From Deinococcus sp. AJ005 (GTDB taxonomy: Bacteria; Deinococcota; Deinococci; Deinococcales; Deinococcaceae), in the NCBI RefSeq assembly GCF_009017495.1, contig NZ_CP044990.1, forward strand, positions 2,313,001-2,377,000: DNA of 64,000 nt. The letters run 5' to 3'. Position numbers and translations under genes: made by a program. The notes beneath the pieces were generated by a model. It worked only from the letters and a program-made list of their open reading frames with translations. It did no database searches and was not told the origin of the DNA. This document shows positions 39,750 to 50,464 of the stretch, in pieces (position 1 is the stretch's first letter; each line of letters opens with the position of its first letter).

Positions 39750-40054
39750 CTATTGAGATGATCCAGATTAGCTGCCGGGAGAGCGGGTTCATCAGGCGAG
39801 CAGGGGGCATTTCGAGCAGCAGGCCACATTAAGATTCCAGGGAAAGGCAGGCGAAAGCAGTTGGTGGCGATGAGGCGACAGATGGCCCCCTTGTCCCCTC
39901 TTAGCACCGCTGTCTATGCATTTTCCGGCATTTCCGGCGGACCATATCCGGGGGCTGTGGAGAGAACGGGAAGGGCGGGGAGAGCCGGGGCCAGGGCCGC
40001 AGGCCGCTCTGAAACCTTCCTGTCATGCTTCACGCTTTAAACTCCTGTGAAGTC
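39750..40054. other. Non-coding gap before the diguanylate cyclase gene
   Basis: 305 bases without a gene. The only signal I see is TAAACT (40038-40043), a -10 box eleven bases before ATG 40055. GC-rich GCCGGGGCC/GGCCGC words near 39985-40005 could fold. No riboswitch that I can recognise. Confidence 0.5.
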
Positions 40055-41098
40055 ATGGTCAGCCGCGAAAGCACACTTCAACAACGTCTTCTTAAAAGCC
40101 AGCAATACGTGGTGTACGCCGCCAGCCTGACCTATGTCGTGTTCGTGCTGCTGGGGGCGCTGGTCAATCCACCCGCTTCTTTCCCAGAAGCTTTCCAGAC
40201 GCCGAAGTACGGTTTTGCGCTATTGACGGGCCTCACCTGTCTGGCGGTCTACCTGTGGCCGCTATGGATCCGCACGGTGTATCTGGTGGCCTACGTGGGC
40301 TGCCTGCTGTCGCTGACGCTGGAGATTCCGCGCCTGCTGTCGGCTGATCTGAGCGTCATGCAACTGTTCTTGTGGCAGAGCGCCAACGTGATGATCTCCT
40401 TTCTGCTGCTGGGATCGCGCTGGGGCCTGGGGGCCAACGTGCTGACCCTGCTGACCATCCTGGTCTCGCTGATGCTGCGGGGTCCGTTCACGGGGGCGCA
40501 ACTGGCCGACTGGCTGACGGTCTGCCTGACCCTGGCGATCACCGCCTACGTCTCGTACCTGATCATGACCTTTATCGAGGGCAACCTGCTGACCCACGAG
40601 GAAGATCAGGGCAAGCTGCGCGCCGCCCGGCAGGACGCCCTGACCACGGTCTACGGGCGCGGCGCAATCGAGGAAGAACTGGAGCGGGCGATGGGCTACT
40701 CCCAGAAGAACAACACGCCCATGAGCGTGATCGTGACCGATATCGACCACTTCAAGAGCGTCAACGATCAGTACGGCCACGCCACAGGCGACGATGTGCT
40801 GCGAGCAGTGGCCAAGCGGCTGCGGCGCGCGGTGGGCGGCGGCGGCGGCATGGTGGGCCGCTGGGGCGGCGAGGAATTCATCGTGCTGCTGCCCGGTCTG
40901 GCCAAGCCCGACGCGCTGGTGGTCGCCGAGCGGCTGCGCCGGGAAATCTGCGATCAGCCGCTGGCAGACCTGAACATCACCGCCAGTTTCGGAGTGGCCT
41001 CCTACCGGGGCGTCAAGGACACCACCGACCAACTGTTCGGACGCGCCGATCAGGCCATGTACGACGCCAAGAACGCGGGCCGCAACGCGGTGCGCTGA
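40055..41098 (+). CDS. Membrane-bound diguanylate cyclase (GGDEF)
   Basis: 347 aa. Five or so helices (~20-180) precede a GGDEF domain that makes c-di-GMP from two GTP. Visible: DIDHFKSVNDQYGHATGDDV (~222-241, GTP/metal binding) and the active loop RWGGEEFIVLLPG (~268-280), the GGEEF variant of GGDEF. No RXXD inhibitory site precedes it (the sequence is GMVGRW), so allosteric product inhibition is unlikely. No EAL domain. I took ATG 40055 because the earlier ATG at 40025 lies in front of the -10 box. Confidence 0.93.
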   Translation: MVSRESTLQQRLLKSQQYVVYAASLTYVVFVLLGALVNPPASFPEAFQTPKYGFALLTGLTCLAVYLWPLWIRTVYLVAYVGCLLSLTLEIPRLLSADLSVMQLFLWQSANVMISFLLLGSRWGLGANVLTLLTILVSLMLRGPFTGAQLADWLTVCLTLAITAYVSYLIMTFIEGNLLTHEEDQGKLRAARQDALTTVYGRGAIEEELERAMGYSQKNNTPMSVIVTDIDHFKSVNDQYGHATGDDVLRAVAKRLRRAVGGGGGMVGRWGGEEFIVLLPGLAKPDALVVAERLRREICDQPLADLNITASFGVASYRGVKDTTDQLFGRADQAMYDAKNAGRNAVR

Positions 41099-41115
41099 AA
41101 CCAGACCAGACCAGT

Positions 41116-41490
41116 TCAGCCCGGCCCGGCCTCCAGCAGTTCCACCTGCCGCCCGTCCGGGTCCAGCACGAAGGCCATGTCGCGCCCGCCGGGGCTGGGG
41201 GTCAGGTCCCGGCTGACCGTCACGCCCGCCGCCCGGAGCTGCGGCAACAGGGCGCGCAGGCCCGTAACATGCAGCGCAATGTGTTCGGCCCAGTGCGCGT
41301 GCGGGTGCGGCGACTCGCCCAGAATCTGGAAGAACTGGAGGCGGCCTCCCTGCTGCCCGCCCAGGCGAACCACACCGCGCAGATAACCTTCCGGGGTGGT
41401 CAGGTTCTTCTCGGTCACGCCGCCCAGACGCACATAAAAGGCCAGCACAGCGTCCAGATCGGCAGTGAGAAACGAGACGTGTTTGAGCAT
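41116..41490 (-). CDS. VOC/glyoxalase family protein
   Basis: 124 aa single vicinal-oxygen-chelate domain: MLKHVSFLTADLDAVLAFYV, then HWAEHIALHVTGLRALLPQL and VLDPDGRQVELLEAG. The early His and late Glu fit a metal site. Could be a lyase, dioxygenase or binding/resistance protein. TAGGCT six bases upstream of ATG 41490 (leaderless). It faces the diguanylate cyclase tail-to-tail, 17 bases away. Confidence 0.8.
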   Translation of the reverse strand: MLKHVSFLTADLDAVLAFYVRLGGVTEKNLTTPEGYLRGVVRLGGQQGGRLQFFQILGESPHPHAHWAEHIALHVTGLRALLPQLRAAGVTVSRDLTPSPGGRDMAFVLDPDGRQVELLEAGPG

Positions 41491-41895
41491 ACCTACAGCC
41501 TAGAGCAGTCATATGGATTCCGTCTGTTTCGTGTAGAAATCGGGACAGCGTAGGTCTCTACACTCCACGCCCGGAATTCATTTTTCTCCTTCTCGCTCTG
41601 CTCGGATTTCCAGGCGTTTTCAACACCTTTCAATCGGAGTCCGTATCAGGGTTCGAGGATAGAGGATCAAGTCTAGCCACCCAGCCCACGCGAGAAGTTG
41701 AAATGAAAAACCCGCCCTCTCGGACGGTGATAGGAAAAATATAGCGTGCAATGCAGATACTGTCAAGTTCATGCGTTGAAAGCCAGAAAAGCTCTCCTGG
41801 ACGCACTTTTTATCAAGCGGATATCTGGCGGAGTTGCATAAATCCGGGTGGCCCCCTCTGAACAATGGCCGCCCGGACCAGGGAATGTGCAGACG
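41491..41895. other. Non-coding gap with leaderless promoter and terminator
   Basis: 405 bases without a gene. At the left, TAGGCT (minus strand, 41497-41502) drives the VOC gene. At the right, GGCCGCCCGG (41867-41876) and CCGGGTGGCC (41844-41853) form a minus-strand hairpin downstream of the lipoprotein at 41896. The middle is AT-richer with words such as GGATTCCGT and GGAGTCCGT that look like repeat debris. No reading frame is convincing. Confidence 0.5.
41844..41876 (-). terminator. Hairpin terminator of the first NPCBM lipoprotein gene
   Basis: Read on the minus strand: CCGGGCGGCC (from 41876), loop, GGCCACCCGG (to 41844), with one G-T pair, then ATTTATGC. Twenty bases past the stop codon. 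Confidence 0.6.
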
Positions 41896-44292
41896 TCATG
41901 GAAACAGGCGGACGGTGCCGTCACCCTCTATGCCTGTAGCCGTGAACTGCGCCGTCGTGGCGATGATCCGGCGTTCGGCATCCTGGGTCAAGGCGATCAA
42001 TGAGCCGGACCCGACGGGCACGTTGCCCCCCTGCGCGGTGTTCCCCAGCACAGTATTCGCTGGCGCGGCCCCGAAGGTCAGGTCCTGCGTCAGGTCTGCG
42101 CCAAAACGTGAAACGAACGTGGTGTCGCCCGCATAGCCGCCGAGAACGACGCGGCCATCCGACTGGGGCAGCAGGGCAGTCACGACGGTCTGGAACAGTT
42201 GCGCGTTTTCCGGCATCCTGAACTGGAACCTCACGCCTTCCCCAGCCTCTCCCGCCGGGCTGAAGCGCTGGAGCAGGGCGCTGGTGAAAAAGCGCCCGGT
42301 GCCGCCGCCCAGCAAAATCGCACCGCCCTTTTCCACAGCCACGGCATGGAAGGTGCTGCGCTCTCCCAGACCGCCCAGCGCAATTCCGTCACCCGAGAAG
42401 GACGGGTCCAGCTCGCCCGTCCCCAGATAACGCGCCACCACGGAGCTGTAATTGTTGGCGTCGTACTGGGCCTCACCGGCCACCACGATCCTGCCGTCTG
42501 GTTGCAGGGCCACGCCGTACAGCTTGTCGGTGGAGGCGTCACCGCCCGCCAGCAGCGCGTTGAGTGGGGTGGTCACGACACCGCTCCTGCCAAAGGTAAG
42601 GTCCGGCCTGCCATCGCTGCCCAGGCGCACCAGCGCAAAATCGTCGTCCGAGAGCGTGACGCCAGGCGCGGGCGAGAAGGGCCGCGAAGCGTACCCCGCC
42701 AGCACGATCTGGCCGTCCGGGGCGACGGTCACGGCGGTGGCTGCCGAGCGCACCGGATCGCTGTCGTACTGGCTGGCCGCCACCCCCAGCCGCAGCCGGA
42801 CCACCCCGCCCAAGCCGAAGCTGGGGTCCAGTGTCAGATCGGGGCGGTAGCGCAGGGCCACCATCTGGCCGTCCGCGTAGCCCACGGCGATGAGCGCACC
42901 GTCCGGCTGGAGGGCCAGGGCGCTGGCCGCGCCGTTCAGGGTTGCTGCGCCGTTTGGGGTGGCCGCGCCGCGTGCCAGCACCACACCGGAGGGCGACAGC
43001 CGGGTCAGGCCAAAACGCCCCCCCAGCACCACCAGCGTGCCGCCGTTCTCGGTCACGGTGGCCACACCGCCCACGCTGGAGCGGCCCGCCTCCCCGAAGC
43101 CGGGATCGCGGGTGCCCGGCTGACCGGTCACCGCCGTTCCGCACTGCAGCCGGGCGTCGGCCCAGTCGGCGTGGTCGTGGGCCAGCCCGTCGCCGCCGTC
43201 CGTGACGCTCAGGCGCAGGGTCTGCACGCCGCGCAGGTCCACCACCGCCTGCCGGGCCGGGTCACCGCCGCGTAGGGGGCCGCTGTCATACAGCTTCTGA
43301 CCGTCACCATAGACCTCAAAACCCACGCTGCCCCGCCCCCCTACCTCCTCGTCCAGACCGAGTTGCGCGCTGAAAGCCGTGCAGGTGCGCCCCAGATCGT
43401 AATCCAGGGTCGAGGGCGCGTGAACACCCATGCCCCGGTCAAAGGTGCGGCCAGCAATGGTCAGTGCCCCGCCGTCGCGCAGGCCCTGCTCACCGTTGCT
43501 GCGGTCAAACTCCACTGGACCCCAGCCACTCTGCGCCGAGACATACGCCAGATCGCTCAGCCAGACGTCCTTGCCGGGCAGGGCCACCTCGCAGCTCAGG
43601 GCGGCGTCTCCCCAGTCGGCGTGATCGTATTCGATCCCGTCGCCGCCGTCGCCCGTCATCAGCCGCAGTTCCCGGATGCCCGCCACGCTCAGGTTCACGG
43701 GCAGGGCCGGGTCCCCGCCGCGCCGGACGCCACTGTTAAACAGCATCCTGCCGTCACCAAAGGCCCTGAACTGCACGCTGCCCCGCGCGCCGACCTCGTC
43801 ATCCACACCCACATGGGCCGTGAAAGTGTTGCACTGCCCACCCAGCGCGTAATGAATCTCGGACGCCGCGTGGACCCCCAGACCTTTGGCGAAGGTGCTG
43901 CCCCCCACGCTGAGGGCGCTGCCGTCATCGGCGTTCTGCTCGCCGTTGCTGTGGTCCAGCTCCACGGGTCCCCAGGTATTTGTGGCCGAGGTCCACTGCA
44001 CCCCGGACAGGAAGTTCTGGCCGTCCGCTGGCCCCTGCGGCTTCAGGCTGGACGCCGCCGTGGGCGAGAACCACGGATAGCTGCGCCCTGCCGCGTAGGG
44101 ATCGTCCACCGCCAGCTCCAGCCGATCTGTCCAGGGATACTGCTTACCCCCAGCGTAGGGGTTGTCGGCGGACGTGGTGTCTTCCGGGGGAGCGGGATCA
44201 GGCAATGGGGGCAGGGGCGGCTGCTTGCCCGAACAGGACGCCAGCAGCAGGGTGCCACAGACAAAAAACAATGGGGCGAGGGATGTCTTCAT
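41896..44292 (-). CDS. Surface lipoprotein with two NPCBM domains and delta-60 (beta-propeller) repeats, copy 1
   Basis: 798 aa. Lipobox LLLASC (Cys20), an YAGGKQYPWTDRLELAVDD segment, then two NPCBM/NEW2-type carbohydrate-binding domains (~65-200 and ~200-345; each has SNGEQ, GGxxFxKGLGVHA, DDEVG or DEEVG, and a closing DHADWxDAxL). The C-terminal half (~350-798) is repeats of the delta-60 kind: LDPSFGLGGVVRL, PDLTFGRSGVV, LDPSFSGDGIAL, QPDGRIVVAGEAQYD. RBS GGAGG sits six bases before ATG 44290-44292. A paralogue lies directly upstream. Likely cell-surface glycan binding; the delta-60 part is probably a beta-propeller. Role inferred from domains. Confidence 0.85.
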   Translation of the reverse strand: MKTSLAPLFFVCGTLLLASCSGKQPPLPPLPDPAPPEDTTSADNPYAGGKQYPWTDRLELAVDDPYAAGRSYPWFSPTAASSLKPQGPADGQNFLSGVQWTSATNTWGPVELDHSNGEQNADDGSALSVGGSTFAKGLGVHAASEIHYALGGQCNTFTAHVGVDDEVGARGSVQFRAFGDGRMLFNSGVRRGGDPALPVNLSVAGIRELRLMTGDGGDGIEYDHADWGDAALSCEVALPGKDVWLSDLAYVSAQSGWGPVEFDRSNGEQGLRDGGALTIAGRTFDRGMGVHAPSTLDYDLGRTCTAFSAQLGLDEEVGGRGSVGFEVYGDGQKLYDSGPLRGGDPARQAVVDLRGVQTLRLSVTDGGDGLAHDHADWADARLQCGTAVTGQPGTRDPGFGEAGRSSVGGVATVTENGGTLVVLGGRFGLTRLSPSGVVLARGAATPNGAATLNGAASALALQPDGALIAVGYADGQMVALRYRPDLTLDPSFGLGGVVRLRLGVAASQYDSDPVRSAATAVTVAPDGQIVLAGYASRPFSPAPGVTLSDDDFALVRLGSDGRPDLTFGRSGVVTTPLNALLAGGDASTDKLYGVALQPDGRIVVAGEAQYDANNYSSVVARYLGTGELDPSFSGDGIALGGLGERSTFHAVAVEKGGAILLGGGTGRFFTSALLQRFSPAGEAGEGVRFQFRMPENAQLFQTVVTALLPQSDGRVVLGGYAGDTTFVSRFGADLTQDLTFGAAPANTVLGNTAQGGNVPVGSGSLIALTQDAERRIIATTAQFTATGIEGDGTVRLFP

Positions 44293-44844
44293 GAAAGCCT
44301 CCAGCCAGAGCAGGGAACAGGTCAACGAAAGGAAAGCGTCCTGCAGATGGGTCTGAGAGTGTTCCCGTAGAAAAGCGTTCCCATAAGAGTGTCTAGAAAA
44401 AAGGGTACATCCAGGGCAATGGACTGAATACAGACTTAAGGAGGATGAGGTAGGGGCGCAAAGGCGGCCCGCATTCCACCGCCCCAGCCCAACCGGATGG
44501 TAGAAGAACGGTCCCGGCTTCCATGCACCTCATCAGGGGGATGCCACCCCGCCGATTGGGCGTTTGCGGCTCTTACAGCACCCCTGATCAGACCACAGGG
44601 TCCTGACCGTGGGCTTTCCTCTGGGCAGTCAATAACAGAACATGAAAGGCCACGTCGCGCAGGGCACAGTTCAGGAGCGGTCAGACGGACGGGACCACTC
44701 TAGATTCTGCGTCCCGCAAAAGACCAGATCGCAGTGAACCTGATCACGCCTGTAAGCCATCAATAGCAGCAGAAACCCGTCTGGGCATGTTCCCAGACGG
44801 TGTGATGTTGTGGTTTCAAATCAGGCGGATATATGCCGAAGCGA
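44293..44844. other. Non-coding gap between the two NPCBM lipoprotein genes
   Basis: 552 bases with no convincing gene. The GGAGG of copy 1 begins it, and its promoter should lie here on the minus strand, but no clear box is seen. Near 44440 AAGGAGG is followed by ATGAGGTAG, which stops at once. The right end holds the terminator of copy 2. The rest is unassigned. Confidence 0.5.
44777..44800 (-). terminator. Intrinsic terminator of the second NPCBM lipoprotein gene
   Basis: CCGTCTGGG (44777-44785) and CCCAGACGG (44792-44800) pair perfectly; on the minus strand GTTTCTG follows. It lies 44 bases past the stop at 44845. Confidence 0.7.
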
Positions 44845-47199
44845 CTAACGGAACAGGCGGTAGGTTCCCTGGCCCTGCTCACCATCTGTGGTTCTGCTGG
44901 CCGTGGTGGCGACGATCTTATTGTCAGCGGTGTTGATCAGCGAGACGACTAAGCCGCTACTAATGGACACACTGCCACCCGGAGAGCCGCCGAATGTGGT
45001 GTCTCGCGTCAGGGCCGGAGTGAAGCGGGCGACATAGGTTCCACTGGAAGAAGAGCCGCCCACGATCATGCTGCCGTCCGTCTGGATGGCCAGACTGGTC
45101 ACGCTGTTCTGATCAGCCAGTGGATTTTCGGTCACTCTGAACTGGAACTCGGCACTTGGCCCACGCGTCCCGTCTGCTTTGAAACGCTGGATCAGGGCCT
45201 GAGTGAAAAACCGTTCTATGCCGCCGCCAGCCACAATCTCACCGCCAGGCAGCAGGGCGACGGTGCGGAAGGTCGAATATGCCCCTCTGGGTGCAAGCAG
45301 ACCCTGCATGCCAAAACCCGTGTCGGTCTGACCGCTAGAAAGGTAACGGCCCAACACGGCGTATTGCGAAGACGCCACATCACACTGGCCAACCACGACG
45401 ATCTTGCCATCTGCCTGAAGGGCCAGGGCATACAGGCTCTCGTCCGCTCCCCCCTCTGCTGGAGTGAGCAGACAGTCGCGGTTCAGGGCGGTGAAGGTAA
45501 GGCCCTGTGCGCCGAAGCCAGCGTCTGCTAGGCCGTCGCCCTGCAAGCGAACGAGGGTCAGATCATAGCTGGTGGGGCGCAGGGTGGCCGTCTCATAACC
45601 CGGCTGGTAACGCTGGGCATAGCCAGCCAGCACAATCTTGCCATCTAGCTGGATCACCACGTCATTTGCGGCCGAACCGGTCCTGCCTCCGAAATCTCCA
45701 GTCTGGCTGAGGGTGAGCCTGACCACGCCGCCCGTGCCGAAGCTGGGGTCCAGCGTCAGGTTGCTCAGGTAACGCACGGCCACCATTTCACCGTCCATCT
45801 GGCCTGCCACGACAAGTTTGCCGTCGGGCTGACGGGCGATGGCATTGGCCTCGCCGCCCGTCATGGCCGCGCTCTGGGCCAGCACCGCGCCAGAAGCGGA
45901 CAGCCGCGTAACCTTGAAATTCGCGTCCAGTACGGCCACCCCACCGCCGTCCTCGGCCACCACGTCCACACCGCCCACATCCACACGTCCGCCACTGCCG
46001 AAGCCAGGATCGAGGGTGCCGGGCGACTGGGCCTGCGCAGGCTTCACACAATTCAATTTCGCGTCGGCCCAGTCGGCGTGATCGAAGTTCATGGTGTCGC
46101 CCGCGTCGGTCAGGGCCAGCCGCAGCGCCCCGACGTTCTTCACGTCCACCGAAATCTGCCGGGCCGCGTCGCTGCCGCGCACCACGCCGCTGTCGAAGAG
46201 TTTTTTGTCGTCGCCGTAGACCTGAAAGACCACGCTGCCCCGGTCCCCCACCTCGTCGTCGATACCGATGCTGGCGGTGAAGGTGGTGCAGGCCCCGCCC
46301 AGGTCATAGTTCAGCCCGGCGGCAAGGGTGGACGAGGCATGGACGCCCAGCCCCTTGGTGAAAACCTGCCCGCCGATGGTCAGCGGTTTGCCGTCGAACT
46401 GGGCCTGCTCGCCGTTGCTGCGGTCAAACTCCACCGGACCCCAGCCGTTGGTGGCCGAGACATACGGCAGCTCAGACAGCACGACGTTGCCCGTGGGCTG
46501 CGCGGCCACGCAATTCAGCGCCGCCTCGCCCCAGTCGGCGTGATCGTAGAAGTTGTTGTCGCCGCCATCACTGACCACCAGTCGCAGTTCTTTCACTCCG
46601 GCCACGCTCACGTCCACCGGCAGGCTCAGGTCCCCGCCTCGCCGAACGCCGCTGTCGAACAGCATCTTGCCGTCACCGAAGACCCTGAACTGCGCGCTGC
46701 CCAGCTTGCCCACCTCTTCATCGATGCCCACGAAGGCGGTGAAGGTGTTGCACTGCCCGCCCAGCGCGTATTTGATCTCGGACGCGGCGTGGACACCCAG
46801 GCCCTTGGCGAAGGTGCGCCCGCCGACCTTTAATCCAGCGCCGTCCCCGATGTCCTGCTCGCCGTTGCTGCGGTCCCGCTCAATGGTTCCCCAGCCGCTG
46901 GTGGCCGAGGTCCAGTCCAGGTCTGAGAGGAAGTTCTGGCCACCGCTGAGCGCCTGCGCCTGCGCGCCGGATGCGGCGACGGGCGAGGACCAGTCGTAAT
47001 TGCGCCCGTTCGCGTAGGCATCGGCACCGGGAGCGTCCAGGCGGTCTGTCCAGGGATACTGCTTGCCCCCGGCGTAGGGGCTGCCAGCGGGCAGGTTGCC
47101 TTCAGGCGCGGGAGCGGGAATGGGCGTGGGCGTCTGGGAGCAGGCGGCCAGCAGCAGGGCGGTGCAACCGAGGGCAAGGGGAATGAACTTTCCAGTCAT
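44845..47199 (-). CDS. Surface lipoprotein with two NPCBM domains and delta-60 repeats, copy 2
   Basis: 784 aa, same layout as the neighbour. Lipobox LLLAAC (Cys20), conserved GSPYAGGKQYPWTDRL, NPCBM domains (~70-205 and ~205-350) with SNGEQDIGDGAGL, GGRTFAKGLGVHA and DDEVGDRGSV, then delta-60 repeats (LDPGFGSGGRVDVGG; LDPSFGTGGVVRLTL; DAGFGAQGLTF; TDTGFGMQGLL). ATG 47197-47199, with TGGAGA a few bases before, gives the lipoprotein N-terminus; an in-frame codon far upstream is not credible. The two copies share domain order and the N-terminal motif, so they arose by tandem duplication and diverged. Confidence 0.85.
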   Translation of the reverse strand: MTGKFIPLALGCTALLLAACSQTPTPIPAPAPEGNLPAGSPYAGGKQYPWTDRLDAPGADAYANGRNYDWSSPVAASGAQAQALSGGQNFLSDLDWTSATSGWGTIERDRSNGEQDIGDGAGLKVGGRTFAKGLGVHAASEIKYALGGQCNTFTAFVGIDEEVGKLGSAQFRVFGDGKMLFDSGVRRGGDLSLPVDVSVAGVKELRLVVSDGGDNNFYDHADWGEAALNCVAAQPTGNVVLSELPYVSATNGWGPVEFDRSNGEQAQFDGKPLTIGGQVFTKGLGVHASSTLAAGLNYDLGGACTTFTASIGIDDEVGDRGSVVFQVYGDDKKLFDSGVVRGSDAARQISVDVKNVGALRLALTDAGDTMNFDHADWADAKLNCVKPAQAQSPGTLDPGFGSGGRVDVGGVDVVAEDGGGVAVLDANFKVTRLSASGAVLAQSAAMTGGEANAIARQPDGKLVVAGQMDGEMVAVRYLSNLTLDPSFGTGGVVRLTLSQTGDFGGRTGSAANDVVIQLDGKIVLAGYAQRYQPGYETATLRPTSYDLTLVRLQGDGLADAGFGAQGLTFTALNRDCLLTPAEGGADESLYALALQADGKIVVVGQCDVASSQYAVLGRYLSSGQTDTGFGMQGLLAPRGAYSTFRTVALLPGGEIVAGGGIERFFTQALIQRFKADGTRGPSAEFQFRVTENPLADQNSVTSLAIQTDGSMIVGGSSSSGTYVARFTPALTRDTTFGGSPGGSVSISSGLVVSLINTADNKIVATTASRTTDGEQGQGTYRLFR

Positions 47200-47393
47200 A
47201 GGTCTCCAGATTAGTTGGGCAATACGCAGATTTTGGGCCAGAGAGGTAGGCGGGATGGCGCAGTATGACAGTTTTCTTACATGTGGAATGCTTAAGACCC
47301 AAGTGAGTTCATGAGACTTGGCTGCCTTCCTGTCCTGGCCTGACCGCTCGTTCGGGGTCATCCCGCCCCGGCAGCAGTGGAAGAGTGCAGCCT

Positions 47394-48409
47394 ATGGAAT
47401 ACCGTGAACTCAAAGGAACAGACCTGACCGTCAGCGCCGTGGGCTTTGGCGTATGGACAGTGGGCACGACGTGGTGGGGCGTCAAGGATGAACAGATGGG
47501 CAAGCGCCTGCTGCGCGAGGCGTATGACCTGGGCGTGACCTACTTCGACAATGCCGACACCTACGCCTCTGGCCGCGCCGAGGAAATGCAGCGCGAGGCG
47601 CTGGGCGACGTGCGCGAAAAAATTGTCATCGGCACCAAGTTCGGCTACGACATTTACAACAACCCGGACCGTCCGGGGCAGCAGGAGCGCCCGCACGACT
47701 GGACGCCCGCCTACCTCCGCAAGGCGCTGGAAGGCAGCCTCAAGCGATTGGGCACCGATTACATCGACTTTTATCAGCTTCACAATCCGCGCGTGGACGC
47801 CATTGCGCTGGACGACCTGTGGGCCGAACTGGACAAACTGAAATCCGAGGGCCTGATCCGCGCCTACGGCACCGCGCTGGGGCCTGCCCTGAACGAGCGG
47901 CAGATCGAGGAAGGCATCGCCACCGTGCGGGACCGCCACGCCCCCACCCAGATCATCTACAACCTGCTGGAGCAGATGCTGGGCGAACAGATTCTGCCGG
48001 TGGCCGAGGCAGAGGGCGTGAGCATCGTGGCCCGCGTGCCGCACGCTTCCGGGCTGCTGGAAGGCTTCATGACCAAGGACACCGAATTTGAGCCGGGCGA
48101 TCACCGCAACTGGCGCATGACCACCAACGCGAAGAAAAAGGCGTGGATGGAAGACGGCCTGAAGAAGGTGGAGGACTTGCAGCAGTTCGTCAATGGGCGC
48201 ACCATCGGCCAGCTTGCCATTCAGTTCGCGCTGCACTCCCCGATGATGGCGAGCATCCTGCCCAACATCTACGATAACAAGGGGCTGAAGGAATACGTCG
48301 CCGCCTTCGGTGCCAGACCGCTGGGGCAGGACGAATACGACGCCATTCAGACCCTCTACCGCGCCAACTTTGGTTTAGAACATGACTTGCGCGGACAGGC
48401 GGTGGCCCA

Positions 48410-48413
<4 letters not shown>
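47394..48413 (+). CDS. Aldo/keto reductase, coupled to hemQ
   Basis: 339 aa (beta/alpha)8 reductase. Catalytic Asp/Tyr in [16 protein letters not shown], Lys in [13 protein letters not shown], His in [13 protein letters not shown]. Start ATG 47394; a GTG nine bases upstream is in frame but lacks better signals. The last four bases overlap the hemQ GTG, so translation is coupled. Whether the reductase contributes to haem synthesis or stress is not known; coupling suggests shared use. Confidence 0.88.
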
Positions 48414-49249
<836 letters not shown>

Positions 49250-49448
49250 TTGGACCACCAATAAAGCAGGATCTGTCAGGTAATGGGATCAAGTCACCCA
49301 TCTTCGCTTTCACTGCAAATACAGGCAGAGTGATTTTGTGTTCTGGCTGAGAGGGGAGAACGTTGACTCCTCTCCCCTCCCAGCCTCCCACGCAAGGCGA
49401 GAGGGGCTGGGAACGCCATTTTCATCGGCACTACTCCTTCCTCGCCGC

Positions 49449-50432
49449 CTACCCGTCCACAAAAATATCCAGCGGCAGGAAGGCGCTGACCGTGTAATTC
49501 GGCGCGTCCACCACCTGACTGATCTTCAGATCGACGCAGGCGCTGGACAGCACGTAGGCCTGTTCCAGGCTGAGGCCGCGCGCGGTCAATCGCCGCAGCA
49601 GGGCGCGCAGGGCAAGACGTGCGGCGGTCATCAGGTCTGGATCGTGCCCGGTGGTGGCGTGCCAGCGCGAACTGGTGCCTCCGTGCGTGGGCGTGAGGAA
49701 TTCAGGCGTGGTCAGGCCCGCACCTTTTTCCAGCCCGACACGCAGTGTAATCTGGCCCGCCATCTCGATGCCTGTGCCCGACAATTCGCCGTCGCCCTGC
49801 GCCGCGTGTAAATCGCCCACCGAGAGCAGCGCGCCAGGAACTTCAACCGGCAAGAACAGCGTGCTGCCCGCCACCAGTTGCCGGATGTCCATATTGCCGC
49901 CCACCTGCCGGGGCGGCGCGGTGGGGTGGGGGCCGTCCGCAGCGGGCGCGACCCCGATCACACCCGGAAAAGGCGCGAGCGGAAGGCGAATGCCGGGCAG
50001 AAAATCCGTGTGGGTGCCTGCCCGCAGATCCCAGAAATGCGTGTAGGGTTGCAAGCCTTCCCCGGCCAGCACGGCGTCCAGCAGGCCAATGCCGTCCGGG
50101 CGGCAGGCGGTCCAGCCCCAGGCGGCAGGCCGGACTTCCAGAATGTCGATCTTCAGGGCGTCGCCGGGCTGGGCACCTTCTACAAACACCGGGCCAGTCA
50201 GCGGATGTCCGCGCGGCGCATCACGGGCAGGACGGGCATCGGCGCGGATCAGGGCGTCCAGCGCGGCAGGGACTGTCAATTCCCCGGCCACCACCCGCCG
50301 CGCCACCCCACCGTCCGAGGCGTCCAGCGTGTCGAAGGTGAGGGTGTCGCCGGGCCGCACCCGTAGCGCAGGCGGCAGCGCACGGTCCCAGACGGTGTGA
50401 ATGAACTGGGCGCTCAGGTGATGGTCAGTCAT
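49449..50432 (-). CDS. Acetamidase/formamidase family protein
   Basis: 327 aa FmdA_AmdA family amidase, hydrolysing formamide, acetamide or a similar small amide to ammonia and acid. Typical: ALRVRPGDTLTFDTLDASDG near 22, GPVFVEGAQPGDALKIDILE near 80, GGNMDIRQLVAGSTLFLPV near 180, SVGDLHAAQGDGELSGTGIE near 207. ATG 50430-50432 is preceded by TAGGCT at seven bases; an in-frame upstream start at 50465 would lie in the promoter of murF. Divergent from murF with only 32 bases between starts. Confidence 0.9.
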   Translation of the reverse strand: MTDHHLSAQFIHTVWDRALPPALRVRPGDTLTFDTLDASDGGVARRVVAGELTVPAALDALIRADARPARDAPRGHPLTGPVFVEGAQPGDALKIDILEVRPAAWGWTACRPDGIGLLDAVLAGEGLQPYTHFWDLRAGTHTDFLPGIRLPLAPFPGVIGVAPAADGPHPTAPPRQVGGNMDIRQLVAGSTLFLPVEVPGALLSVGDLHAAQGDGELSGTGIEMAGQITLRVGLEKGAGLTTPEFLTPTHGGTSSRWHATTGHDPDLMTAARLALRALLRRLTARGLSLEQAYVLSSACVDLKISQVVDAPNYTVSAFLPLDIFVDG

Positions 50433-50464
50433 GCGGCACAGCCTACCGACTATTCTGGAAAACA

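Noticed and set aside
38087..39907. 606-codon minus-strand frame across the permease start, ndk and its terminator
   Set aside because: It crosses ndk, a strong terminator and the permease gene in the wrong frame; composition is Arg/Gly/Ala shadow.
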